In this document: positions 1 to 10,489 of the stretch, piece by piece
Numbering within the stretch: position 1 is the stretch's first letter
Layout of the letters: every line of letters begins with the position of its first letter
Assembly (NCBI RefSeq): GCF_021869535.1
Contig: NW_026262712.1
Location: 99,638,140 to 99,702,139, forward strand
Origin: Mytilus californianus
Taxonomy: Eukaryota; Mollusca; Bivalvia; Mytilida; Mytilidae
DNA: 64,000 bases
Direction: 5' to 3'
The notes under the pieces: generated by a model
Seen by the model: only the letters and a program-made list of their open reading frames with translations
The model's database searches: none
What the model was told of the DNA's origin: nothing
Translations under genes and position numbers: made by a program

Positions 1-500
1 TTAGTTGCCTTTTTCAGTTATTGTTAGCCAGTATTTCTGTTTCGCCATGATATCACTTAAATATTGAGTAATTTTAATTTAGCAAAAGTGACATAACATT
101 TGAAAATAATGTACAAAAACTATCATTTTGAAAATGTAATCTCCCGATCTAAAGTGTTTAGCTATACATCCAATGCATTATCAAGATACTTATAAAATTA
201 AATGGTACTCTTCATCAAAACTATATGTTATCGCACACAGTGCATGATACATTTTCCTAATCTAGATTGTAACTCCACCCCCAATGCAACTTAAAACTTA
301 AAACACAGATACCGATGTGAAGATATCATGAAGTTGCCTTTGATACAAATAGCCATTTCCTTAACTAAATAAACTTTGAAATAATAAATTCAAATAAACC
401 TTGATCTGAAATCAACACAATTTCACACGGATAAACGTATTCTCATAAAAGTAACGACATCACGTGAAAAAAATGATATGGCTGCTGTTAACATGCACAC
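1..500. other. AT-rich sequence, no gene seen
   Basis: No convincing coding frame, RNA or repeat structure was recognised. The stretch leads into the decayed Harbinger transposase that begins near 504; its left part may hold the end of that transposon, but no terminal inverted repeat could be fixed. Confidence 0.4.
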
Positions 501-503
501 TAG

Positions 504-1020
504 ACAACGCGTTGAAAACGTACGCCGAAACAGGGTCTTCTGAGACAGAAATAACCCAGTAGATTATATTGATGGTGTGAGGAAATATAGACTTTCACGC
601 CCACTAACAAAAGAATTATTTAGAATGTTTAAAAATGACTCAGCAGGTCTAACAGCAAGATCTCGTGCTTTTCAAGTATTATTTCAAACCATGGTAGCAC
701 TCAGGTTTTAAGACACTGGAAGCTTTCATGTTGGTAATGCCGATTTTCATAAGATATCCAGGACAAGTGTATCCAAAATAACACGTGATGTTACTTCATG
801 TTTAAAGAGGGTTTGCAATAACTATATAAAGATGTCAATTGACAAGCTTTAAGGTTTTTATGAAAAGACAAACTTTCCAATTGTAGTCGTTGCCATTGAC
901 GGTACACACATTTGCTTAACAGCTCCAATAGAAGATGGACACCTATTTTAAATAGAAAAACTACCATTCTATTATTGTTTTTAAAAGTAGTTTGTGATTC
1001 AAATATGAACATCATTAACA
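504..1020 (+). pseudogene. decayed PIF/Harbinger (HARBI1-like) transposase
   Basis: Frame-by-frame reading from about 560 gives a HARBI1-type transposase: DYIDGVRKYRLSR, a helix-turn-helix part with ISRTSVSKI, then IVVVAIDGTHI, in which the Asp codon at 898-900 would be the first catalytic Asp of the DDE nuclease. After a frame change near 950 the family block resumes with YHSIIV and KVVCDSNMNI. At least three stop codons (709-711, 850-852, 952-954) and a frameshift interrupt it, and the rest of the DDE domain is not visible. Such transposases work with a Myb/SANT-like partner, and a matching partner gene lies on the opposite strand at 1590-2468. This looks like one dead, convergent two-gene Harbinger transposon. 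Confidence 0.8.
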
Positions 1021-1589
1021 ACATCATCATCATCATCTGACGAAGTACGAGGAAGGGCTGAAACAAAAGAGACAGTTATTAGTATTTCAAATAAGCAGAT
1101 ACGAAATTCTTTCAGTAAAAAATGTACTTTCTATTCCGTTGATCGATTAAATGTTAAGTCTAAAAATGCTAAAGAATTGTATTTTCTGACTGAATAACCC
1201 ACCTGTTATGGGTATATAATCTTTTAAATATCTACCATTGACCTTTTTACGATAATTATAATTTCTGATGGATCACAAGAGTACCTATATAGAACGAGAA
1301 GAATGGTTTGATTGCCGATGCAACAACTACCCAACACATATTAAATGACATAGATGTAAGTAAATATATGTCAACATAAGGTCTTCGAAAATGTGCAAAA
1401 CACATATCGTATTTTCAGCCTAAATGATAAACAGTTCAATCGAGAAAACCAAAAGTTTGATTTATGAACAAAACATAGATATGCCTGAAATATTTGGCGC
1501 TTGATGTTACAAAATCAACAAGCAATCGATTTGTCAAAGAAATTTCGGTGTAAAAATTGATTTTACATACCTTGCCCAATGCTTGAACT

Positions 1590-2468
1590 TAAAGATGACA
1601 ACTTTCTTAAGTTTTCCGACGAGAGAAGGGTTAGTACAAGAGTCTTGTTCCTCAAATGTAGTAAATTTGCAAGTATCGATACCACCTTCAATTCCAGTAA
1701 TTGAAGTTTTCTCGATTACCCAGCTACTTTCTCTTCTACTGGTGAGACTGCATTTGGATGATGATGATAATGATGATGAATGGCTGCTTAACGTCCAGAG
1801 GCAAATTAATATGCATATTCAGGACGAGAACATGTTAATGTAATATGAATATTAACCCTGCTTTGTACTAGACCGACACGCTGAGCCGGATTTTTAACGT
1901 GCTAGTTCACAAGGTAACAGTCCGCAGGAAGACATGTCATCTTATCCGGACACATTATTCTGACTCCGAGCCGACCAGTCTTTGCTCTTACTCCTTAATG
2001 CTGCGTGCTTAGCGGAGAAGCAGCAAATGCCAATTTTAAAGTCTTTGGTTTGACCCGGCCGGGGTTCGAACCCACGACCTCCCGCACTCGATGCGAACAC
2101 GCTACCACGAGACCACCGAGGGTGGTAACTGCATTTGGAGGAGGCCCACCACCAGTCCGGCGTGATTCTCTTTTATTTTCTGTTAGCTTCTTCTTAGTAC
2201 TGCAGGTCCACTTTTTTCGAATCTCTTCCACTGTTCTTAAGTGATCAGTGTCATTTACTGCATTTATCTTTGCACATGCAGCCTCCCATGCCCTCTTTTT
2301 GGCACTGTTTGTTGTTGTGTTGCTCAGTCTGCTTAATAGTAAAGATTTATACTTCTCCATTTCGTCAATTAAAATTCGTTTGTAACATGAATGGTTATTT
2401 TTCCTTCGATCTACTAGTGAGTTGCACTCTCCAATCCCGCCGTTGATGGCTTCTCGTTTGAATAGCAA
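1590..2468 (-). pseudogene. Harbinger Myb/SANT-like DNA-binding protein, split by a SINE
   Basis: From the ATG at 2468 the minus strand encodes a Myb/SANT-like domain: a trihelix-like region with KKRAWEAACAKINAV and VEEIRKKW, then basic residues ending in RTGGGPPPNAV, the usual end of this domain in Harbinger partner proteins. The frame then runs into a tRNA-derived SINE at 2127-1758. If the SINE and one target duplication are ignored, coding sense resumes at 1757 with SPVEEKVAG, as expected for the family, before a stop. In the element this protein would bind transposon ends and help bring the transposase to the nucleus. The plus-strand frames at 1583-1843 and 2005-2244 are shadows of this gene and the SINE. 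Confidence 0.75.
1758..2127 (-). mobile_element. tRNA-derived SINE with 11-bp target site duplication
   Basis: On the minus strand the element starts with a tRNA-like head: an A-box-like TGGTCTCGTGGTAGC and a B-box-like GGTTCGAACCC in the 2110-2060 region. A body of about 200 bp and a (CAT)n-type tail next to 1758 follow. The 11-bp direct repeat ACTGCATTTGG flanks it exactly at 1747-1757 and 2128-2138. The acceptor stem pairs poorly, so it is a SINE head rather than a working tRNA gene. Family not assigned; several bivalve SINE superfamilies have this plan. Confidence 0.85.
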
Positions 2469-2469
2469 A

Positions 2470-4047
2470 TAATGGGAGGAGCTTAAACCAGTGCTTTAAC
2501 TTCCATCTCAAAAGTTGTTAATGCTCAGTCTGGCTCCTCCTCCTTGGGATAGTAATTAATGAAAGATTAAAACAAAATGAAAAAGAAATGACTATACATT
2601 TTCCTACAGTTAATTTGCTTGCGTGTCGAAATTAATAATAGTCTAAACAATATATGGCACTTGATGTTTAGTAATTTTCTTTATTTTATAAAGGTCTATT
2701 TCCGTGTATTGATCATGCTTCAAACATTTGTCCCTGGACCTTACACGCATTCAACACGCAATCATTGCAATCAATCAACCGATTTTTTCCCAGTTTTTGG
2801 GAATGAAAGAAGATTATTAATTACCTTCATAATTGGTATTAGGAAATGTTTCCTTTTTATCACAACGTGCTTTGAAACTACACGTCTTTTTTTCGGATTT
2901 GAGGGCAAATAAACATCGAATAAAATTTTGCATTACCCACAACCACCACACACACCCCTCCCCTCTCCTTTTCCTCTCCTAACCACACACCCTTTTTCAA
3001 GAATTTTCAGGAAGAAAAAATATTCAATAACACATAAATGACTATCCAGTATGAATCCCACGGCAACAATTATTTTAATTTTAAATGTACCTGTATCTGA
3101 CATACAAATCCAACTGACATCTACTGCATGTGTTAATTTTCTGGAAATCAGATATAGTATCACGCCACTATTTGATTGACATATCGAGAAGTGCATTAAC
3201 GTTTTATTGGTCAGGATTTAACCTTTGACATGTGTGATAGCCCGTTAATGTTACAAATCATATATAGCCACGCCTTACTCATTAACATATTTAATCCACT
3301 CAAAGCTACGCTTTTCGTGAATTAAAAAAGTTAATTCGTAAAAGGCGTGCTATGTACTTATAAAATGTATATAACTTAGCGGGTATTCGATGTACCAAAT
3401 CTTAAAAGTATAACACTTCATGTAGAATACTAAATGAACGCGAAGTTCTAGAATTTTATGATATGTACAAACTAAATACAAACAAATTATCAACTCGGAT
3501 TTCAATTGTATATAATGTCATGTTTATTTTAAGGAAAAAAATAAAACATTCGTAAATAAAAAGAATGGTAATAATTATTATTCTCATACTTTTTATTTTT
3601 ATAGTTATTTTTCATCATTTTGTAATCCTTATTTATAATTAAAGAACACATGTTCATTTATGACAGTTATAAGATCATCATGGATATGACAATCTTTGAT
3701 TTACATTCTATGACATGTCATATGATAGTCATAAGATGGTCATAAAATTTGTCCTAAGAAATATATTATGACATATCTAAGGATACTTTGGAAAACCAGG
3801 CCCCTGAATAACAACTTACATTTAGAACAACCACTGTTTTTTGTTATAAATGTATTTGCAGCCGGTTAAAATTGGCGTTTGTCAAATAAATTATGTGCGA
3901 CACCACCTTTTTTAGATAACCAAAACAATCTCCTTATTTAAGTGTACGATACGTATTCTTACAAAAACAAAAGCTGTCAGATTCCATTATAGTACACAAA
4001 ACTTCAAATATGGTACATCTATATATGTTTACTTATTTACCTTGTAT
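2470..4047. other. intergenic, short inverted and tandem-like motifs only
   Basis: No gene recognised. A CA-rich pyrimidine patch lies at 2935-2995. Near 3275-3350 there are imperfect inverted motifs (CACGCC versus GGCGTG, and CTTTTCGTGAATTAA versus its near complement). At 3660-3780 a series of related TATGACA / TCATAAGAT motifs looks like decayed tandem repeats. Confidence 0.35.
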
Positions 4048-4422
4048 AGATAATAAAATTGAGAATGGAAATGAGGAATGTGTCAAAGAGACAACAACCC
4101 GACCAAACAGCAGAAAACAGGCGACGGCCACCAATGGGTCTTCAACACAGCGAGAAAATTGAGTGGGGTTAAACATGTGTAGTGAGATCTCAACCCTCCC
4201 CCTATACCTCTAGCCAATGTAGAACAAACAAACACACAGTAATACGCACAGAAAAAACTCAGTTTAGAAGAAGTCCGAGTCCGATGTCAGAAAAGGTAAC
4301 TTAAGAAACTAAGCAAAATGACAATGATACATAAATTAACAAGGGACTACTAGCAGTTACTGACATGCCAGCTCCAGACCTCGATTAAACTAATTGAAAG
4401 ATTATGTCTTCATCATATGAAA

Positions 4423-4468
4423 ATCAAGCATAATTCCTCCCGTTAGGGGTTTAGAATCATACCATCAT
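4423..4468 (-). promoter_or_regulatory. SECIS-like element (form 2), copy 1
   Basis: Minus strand, about 62 nt after the stop. It begins ATGAT and ends TGAT, so TGAT/TGAT can form the U-U, G-A, A-G, U-U quartet. Between them GGTATGATTCT pairs with AGGAATTATGC-type sequence over 11 positions (several G-U pairs). Then comes AAA, then a small CCC/GGG stem closing CTAAC. Spacing from ATGA to AAA is 12 nt, as in known SECIS elements. A SECIS in the 3' UTR lets ribosomes read UGA as selenocysteine through SBP2 and eEFSec. Confidence 0.75.
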
Positions 4469-4529
4469 AAAATATATCAGAAGAACATATCCCGTATCAT
4501 GCCAACAACTGGTTTAAGAATAAATGTGT

Positions 4530-7500
4530 TTATTTCTGATGCAAAGACCCTATGAGTGAATCAATATTAATACCAAAATATGCCATCTTTAATGAACTGA
4601 CAACAGTAGCATAACAATATCCCTTCTGAATAAGTCTGTTTAGAGGTTTGGTTAGCTTTTGAGGTGAATGTCGACATTTTTGTGCTTTGTATAGTATATT
4701 ACCATAAAAATGGGATGTGAAATACCTGAACGTATAAGGTGTCTGAATGTTGAATCATATTTACGAATGATGTCCTTGTACATGTACCGATGATAAAATT
4801 TAGTAAATGTTTTGACTAGTTTGTGATATCGAAAACCCTGGTGTAATAATTTTTCAGTAATACAGAGATTTCTTTCGTTAAAATCAAATACGGTGTTGCA
4901 TACACGAGCGAATCGAACAAGTTGAGATATATAAACACCATAAGATGATGACAAGGGCACATTACCATCTAGAAATGGATAATTAACAATAGGAAATGAA
5001 AAATCATCTCTTTTATCATAAATTTTGGTATTAAGCTTCCCGTTAAAGATATAGATATCAAGATCCAGGAAAGGACAGTGTTCATTGTTAGTATTAGCTT
5101 TATTTAAAGTAAATTCAGCGCAGGATATATCTCTTTAGTGTACATACTGAAGTCGTCATTATTGAAAGCCAATATATCATCCAAATATCTAAAAGTGTTA
5201 TTAAATTTTTGTATCAGATGTTGTTTCGATGGTTCTTTGCTAATTTTAGTCATAAATGGTAACTCATAACAATACAGAAACAAGTCCGCAACAAGTGGTG
5301 CACAGTTAGTCCCCATTGGAATTCCTATAACTTGACGATATACAGAATCTCCATAGCGAACAAAAATATCTAGTAAAAATTCAAGGGCAGTTATGGTATC
5401 AAAGCAGGTCCAATTGACATAGTTCTTTTGTTTGTTGTTACTTAAAAATGACCTAAAAGAGTTTGAACATTTATATTCGCATTCTGACCTTTTAAATGCC
5501 CATTTAATTAGGTGTGTGAATTTTTTCTTAATAAGATTATGAGGCAAAGTGGTGTATAGAGTAGAAAAATCAAAACTTTGAACAGATTCGAAATCACCAA
5601 TATAAGTGTGCAATTTATCAAGTACTTCCAACGAATTTTTGACACTCCAAAAGTAATTAATTCCACTATTTTCAAAGGCCTTATTTGAACAATTTATTAT
5701 CAGGTTTTTGATTGTACCAAGTGTACTTGTAAGTAGAATAGATAATTTAGTAGTGGAACAATAGCTTGAAGACGAAATGAATCTATATTTGTAAGGTGTT
5801 TTGTGCAGCAACGGAAGTCAGTACATAGTTGGAACTTTCATTGTATTTGGTTCTGCTTGTAAAGAGGTAGCTAAAAGTTTATGTTTGTTACAGATGTCAT
5901 TTTCCGAAAATGGAGTCAGTTGGAATGTTGGTGAATTAGTGATTTCCTTTTGCAGAACCTCAATGTAAAATTTACGTCAAACAATAATGATATTATTAGA
6001 AGCCTTATCAGCCGGGACAAAAACAATTTCTTTGGCGAGTTCTTTTAGCTTATTTTTGATACGAGAGTTAGGGCTACTATGGTTGTTGTTGGGAATGAAA
6101 TGTTCTTTAAAATGTTGATTACGAATAGCAACTATGTTCATTACTGAGTTAAAAAAAGTTTAAAAAAGAATCTAAAGATTTTTTGTCAGCTTTTTCTCGT
6201 TTTATTTATTTTGAGCAGTAAGTACGAAGTGAGTCGTGGATGATGTAACGACACTCATTCCAATTAATAATTGACGGGGGACGATATTTACTGAGGAATG
6301 ATTTCAACTCTCGGTCATGAACCATATTAAGGTCTCCTGTTATAACATGGAAACTGGGGTCATAAATGTATTGGGAATTACTGCAATTTCATGACGTAGG
6401 TGTATTGTCACTGATATTAATATCTTTACATGCACACTTCGCTATAATTAAACACATATTTCCGGGTAGATTGTTTGTAAACATAACAAATAATAGGGAG
6501 TTCAGTATTATCAAAATAGCCAGGAATTTGTTCTTTAACAGAATGATCATTAAAAATGCCGGCAATATTTACAAAATCAAAACCTTTATTGACATATTTG
6601 ATTTTTAATAAAATGTTTTTTTATGATCTTCAGGGCGATCAATTTTGGGAAACAGTTTAGAATAACAATATGCAAATATAATTGGACGATTTCATACTAA
6701 GGACTGCAATATGGAATTATGTTTCAATCCTCTAAAATTCGATGTAACTTGTTAACAGGTAAAGAACAGAGCTTGGTTAACAGATAATGTCTGCCGTTGT
6801 TTTTTGAAATGATATTTAGGTCCGAAATATTTGTATTGTTGGTATGAAATTTTCTCTGATTGCGATTTATTCTACGCCCATGAGAACGGTTTTTACGAAC
6901 AGTTTTAGAAACTATATCCAAAATGTTAACAGAATCGGTTCTAGATATATTACCAATTCCCATGATAGTATCATTAAGACCGAGAGGATAGACTGTCTGT
7001 AATTTAATTCAATTGTTTTCCGTGATCGTACAAACTTTGCATGAGATTCCCCAGGCTGCTTATTGACTACTTCTAAAGGTTGAACTGTTAAATATTCAAT
7101 AGAATGATTGTGTTTCTTAAGGTGTTGATAAATGATACTTTTGAATTTATTGGGTCTTTTAAAACGATAAAGGTGTTCTTGCGTGCGTTTAGATAGATAG
7201 CGCCCAATTTCACCTACAATGTACGTACTGAATACCGCATCCCGGTTTGTTTCATGTGAGTAAATAGAAAATACTGTTAGTTTTTCAATTTATATCAGTT
7301 TCAAAATTTAAGGAAAATGTGCGACCATTAAACGTGGACCTTAACGTATTGTTGGTGGAAAGACGGAGACATGTAAGTCATTTTTTGGCATGACACTTAT
7401 CAATAGAAGGGTAACCACGATTTTTATTATTAAACATGTTAGCAATTGTATTTTTAGATAAGCGATTTTGAAGGTTGAGACGTGTAGACACCATTTGAAC

Positions 7501-7539
7501 GAGTTTGCTATTTAGTGTTTTTCCATTTCTTAATTTCAT
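4530..7539 (-). pseudogene. GIY-YIG endonuclease + reverse transcriptase polyprotein with in-frame TGA codons (copy 1)
   Basis: Start ATG at 7539. Visible parts: CHAKK-TGA-LTC at 7378-7380; the endonuclease with DIN-TGA-K (7285-7287), YLLT-TGA-NKPGCGIQYV (7252-7254), LSKRTQEHLYRF and RKTIELN; SVNILDIVSK; LED-TGA (6724-6726); TS-TGA-NC (6389-6391); IIIV-TGA-RKFYI (5977-5979). The RT has FDFSTLYTTLPH (motif A), GIPMGTNCAPLVADL (motif B) and RYLDDIL (motif C), then FPIVNYPFL and a C-terminal thumb region. Real damage also exists: a 7-nt insertion after GIQYV, a deletion near 7000, a 4-nt insertion near 6430, TGA replacing Trp at 5818-5820, and frameshifts near 5115 and 4705. So this copy is dead, while the Cys-position TGAs are probably ancestral selenocysteine codons. 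Confidence 0.82.
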
Positions 7540-7616
7540 TATTTGCTATTTGTTATCCGTATTTAAATTGAAAGGAGCAAAGACTGGCGTCCAGAGTATA
7601 AACCAGCACGCAGGAA

Positions 7617-8560
7617 TTTTTTTTAAATTTTTTATTGATCTTTTTGGTGTTTAAACTACAGTGCATACATACATTTTTACAAGACATAAGTGAATGACAT
7701 GACATTTATGGCATTGTTATACTATTGATATTATGCGAATAAGACATAGTAAAATTTACAAGTTAATGATGTGAATACTCAGTATATGCTACATCTTAAA
7801 AATACTTTGGAATACATTAAATATGTAATCAGATTAAAAATAAATTTAATTCAATAACTTCCATAACCCCCCCCCATCTGTCGACAAATGACTCGTGTTT
7901 GTCTTTAGAAAGATATAAATATTCTAATATCTCCAGACGTCTTTTCAAAAATTTAAGAAAAGCTTGCACAGATATTAACAGTCTGTCTAATTGTGTGTTC
8001 TTTACATAATTAATGTAATACTTTGCCTGTAGAATACAATAATTTAAAACTAAGTTATCAGAATTCAATACACCAAAAATGACACTATTTTTATTCAAAA
8101 ATATTTTTACTCCAAAAACTAAATACCACCAATTAGAAAATTCTCTCCAAAACTGTTTTATTTCTATACATTCAAAAAAATTATGCTCTATAGTTTCTAT
8201 TTCTTTACAACTGGCACATTCATTAGTTAAGGAAAGTTTATATTTTTCAAGAAGATAATTATGTGAGACTATTCTGTGTAACATTTTATATTGGAAAGCT
8301 TGTAGTTTGCTTTCTATAGTACATTTAAAAGCTAGTGAATAAATATTTTTCCATTTTTCGTCACTAATTTCTATATTAAAACTTTCTTCCCACCTTTGTT
8401 GTGAAATAAGAGAAATACTTCCCCGATCGATAAAAAGTGAATATACATCTTTAGCAAATAATTTACTGATAGACTTTTTTTTATTCTCATGCTCAAAAAC
8501 GAATTCCAAATGAGTTGCTGTTAGGTGACATGTGCACACAGGATTTGAATAAAGTAAAAA
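7617..8560 (-). mobile_element. 5'-truncated LINE, 3' part
   Basis: A minus-strand frame (8539-7829) is followed by about 200 bp of non-coding sequence and an A-rich end near 7640-7617, as expected for the 3' end of a non-LTR retrotransposon. It lies directly upstream of Naiad copy 1 and on the same strand. The 5' side near 8560 runs into unassigned sequence. Confidence 0.6.
7829..8539 (-). pseudogene. C-terminal part of LINE ORF2 (zf-RVT region)
   Basis: A 236-residue open frame. It resembles the region after the reverse transcriptase of L1/Tx1-like LINEs: FKCTIESKLQAFQYKMLHRI followed by the Cys/His motif CASCKEIETIEHNFFEC (zf-RVT type) and WREFSNWW. The endonuclease and RT domains are missing, so it is a truncated, non-functional copy. 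The Met used as the frame start has no special meaning. LINE class fairly sure; family uncertain. Confidence 0.65.
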
Positions 8561-8870
8561 GATAAAACTGTACGGCTAAAGACGCCAAAAGCTATCCGTC
8601 ATCAAGTACCCGACAAAATACGTAAACTACAGAGGACAAAAAAACAAAAGACAGGGTATATCAGGGTAGCGTTTGACGTCTGACTAAATAGTATAGAATG
8701 GGGCTGAATAGTGAAATATGAGTTTTAGATAAATATTCCAAAAGTAATGAATCTAGAAAAGTTCTCGCTCGGACACACACTCCATTATCTAGTATATTAT
8801 AAGAGCATAAACCTTAAGCACGGGGAGGCACTCTACTGTCTCCACACGGCACTAAAGACGAACTCTTTAA

Positions 8871-9030
8871 AAAATAAAATTGAGAATGGAAATGGGAATG
8901 TGTCAAAGAGACAACAACCCGACCAAACAGCAGAAAACAGCCGACGGCCACCAATAGGTCTTCAACACAGCGAGAAAATCCCGCACCCGGAGGAGGGCTT
9001 CAGCTGGCCCCTGAAGTATTTGTTTGAAAA
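8871..9030 (-). mobile_element. solo 3'-tail fragment of Naiad family A
   Basis: The stretch containing AAATTGAGAATGGAAATG and GTGTCAAAGAGACAACAACC is the terminal part of the family A 3' UTR seen at 4050-4160. It is in the same orientation as copy 1 and about 1.3 kb upstream of that copy's start, with the LINE between. It could be a 5'-truncated insertion or the remains of a pseudo-LTR tandem arrangement. Confidence 0.7.
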
Positions 9031-9207
9031 AACGAGCAGCAATTACTGAAAAGTCTAGCAATAAAGACTGACTGTTGTGAATACTTTTTGGTTATATTCT
9101 TTATTCTTATCGTTGGACACATTTGATTTCCTATTTTCATTTAGATATTTGGTGTTTGACTAGCTGAATACGTCTTTATAACCTTCCTGGTTACAAAAAA
9201 TACATAA

Positions 9208-9425
9208 TATAAAATAAGGATGTGATATGATTGCCAATGAGACAACTATCAACAAGAGACCAAATGACGTACATGTTAGCAACTATAGGTAACCGTACGG
9301 CCTTCGACAATGAACAAAATCCATACCGCATAGAAAGCTTCAAAAGACTCCCAACATTGCATGCAAAATGTAAAACAATTAAAACGAGAAAACCAACGGC
9401 CATAAATATGAACGCTCTATTATTC
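9208..9425 (-). mobile_element. solo 3'-tail fragment, Naiad family B type
   Basis: Contains the terminal motif GATATGATTGCCAATGAGAC, then ACAAGAGACCAAATGAC and CCGTACGGCCTTC, matching the 3' ends of the copies at 55001 and 61558. It is 5'-truncated and holds no coding sequence; the short frames here are by-products of the repeat. Confidence 0.75.
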
Positions 9426-10489
9426 TTTTTATAATTAAAACTATTAAACTGTTCTTTTTCTATTGAATATCATCACCTGCATATCGATTAAATAAGTACA
9501 TATAATAAAAAATGAAATTATAATAGATATTAGAATAAGCATTTTTATATTTGTTTGTGTAGTTCTAACCTTTGCTTAATTTCTTCTTTCCTTTTTTTTT
9601 AACATACAACGAATTTTCTAGACTTTGTGTGTATTTTTAAAGTTATAAGTTACTTAATTCTTCTCGTATGCATATAAAAAGATTATATATATGAAAGCAT
9701 TTTGCTTACTAAGGAAAAGAATGTCAAAAATATAATTATTGTTTAAGTTGTCACAAACAGGCTTAACATAAACTTAAAGTAAGTTTTAATTCTGAATTAA
9801 ATGTATATCATTAAAACAACATGTTTTGGCAATGATAGATATTGGTCTGTCGTGTTGCAGTGAAAGGCTAACACTCTATAGCGAGGTCAAAACGCACTCA
9901 ATGTCGAGTTTTAAAAGCGGTAGTTGAGATATAAATAAAAGGAGAATATGGGTATTTCTGTCAATAAGACAGCCAGCCAACGACAAAAAAACATCTTTAA
10001 GGCAACACATGGTCATAGTAATGGAGTTTAAAAAAAGAAAGCCAGTAGACTTTAACTCACATACCGTCGCTGGGCTTTCAAAATATATTACTAATTTTTC
10101 GGCAACAAAAAAAAATCTCACAAACAAGCTTTGAAAATTTGGTTGAAATGTCGCATGCGAACATAAATGTTTTTGTAAATGGCTGTGAAATAAAAACTTG
10201 GACAGTTCTGTATAACACAAAAACTAACCTTACTCAGAAATAATGAAATGGCCAGGTTTTTGATTCCCAAAGCCATTATACAACAATTTTCAAGTTTACA
10301 TGCAACATTTTGGAAGCAAAGTTTACAAACAATTGAGATGATTAATTTGTAACATGTCTTATTTCAATTGTTTTGATTGGTCTAAATGTAAGATATTTTG
10401 GAATATCAGAGATTTCCTCCCGCCAAGCCGGTTTGTGTGAAAAAGTACCAAACAAAAGTCATAAACGACATTTTGGATATGCGGTACAT
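9426..10489. other. AT-rich sequence, nothing recognised
   Basis: No repeat family, RNA or convincing coding frame seen. The minus frame at 9876-10220 has no recognisable domain and no splice context. Confidence 0.35.

Larger units (their letters stand above)
4048..7600 (-). mobile_element. Naiad-type Penelope-like retroelement, family A, copy 1
   Basis: A near full-length but decayed minus-strand Penelope-like element. Order 5' to 3' on the minus strand: short leader, N-terminal GIY-YIG endonuclease (about 7290-6990), linker with the CxC site (6389-6391), pre-RT region, reverse transcriptase (about 5990-4700), stop at 4530-4532, a SECIS-like hairpin at 4423-4468, and a 3' untranslated tail ending near 4048. 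The permuted order (endonuclease before RT) and the CxC linker distinguish Naiad/Chlamys elements from ordinary Penelope elements. Copy 2 (42617-45860) is the same family. Confidence 0.85.

Noticed and set aside
2050-2128. tRNA gene on the minus strand
   Set aside because: A- and B-box-like motifs are clear but the acceptor and T stems pair poorly, and the sequence continues into a body with a tail and target duplication; it is a SINE head.
5818-5820. Another selenocysteine codon in copy 1
   Set aside because: The TGA here replaces Trp (TGG in copy 3), not Cys, and is not seen in another copy, so it is an ordinary nonsense mutation.
9876-10220. 114-residue minus-strand gene
   Set aside because: No domain, no splice context and composition like the surrounding AT-rich sequence.
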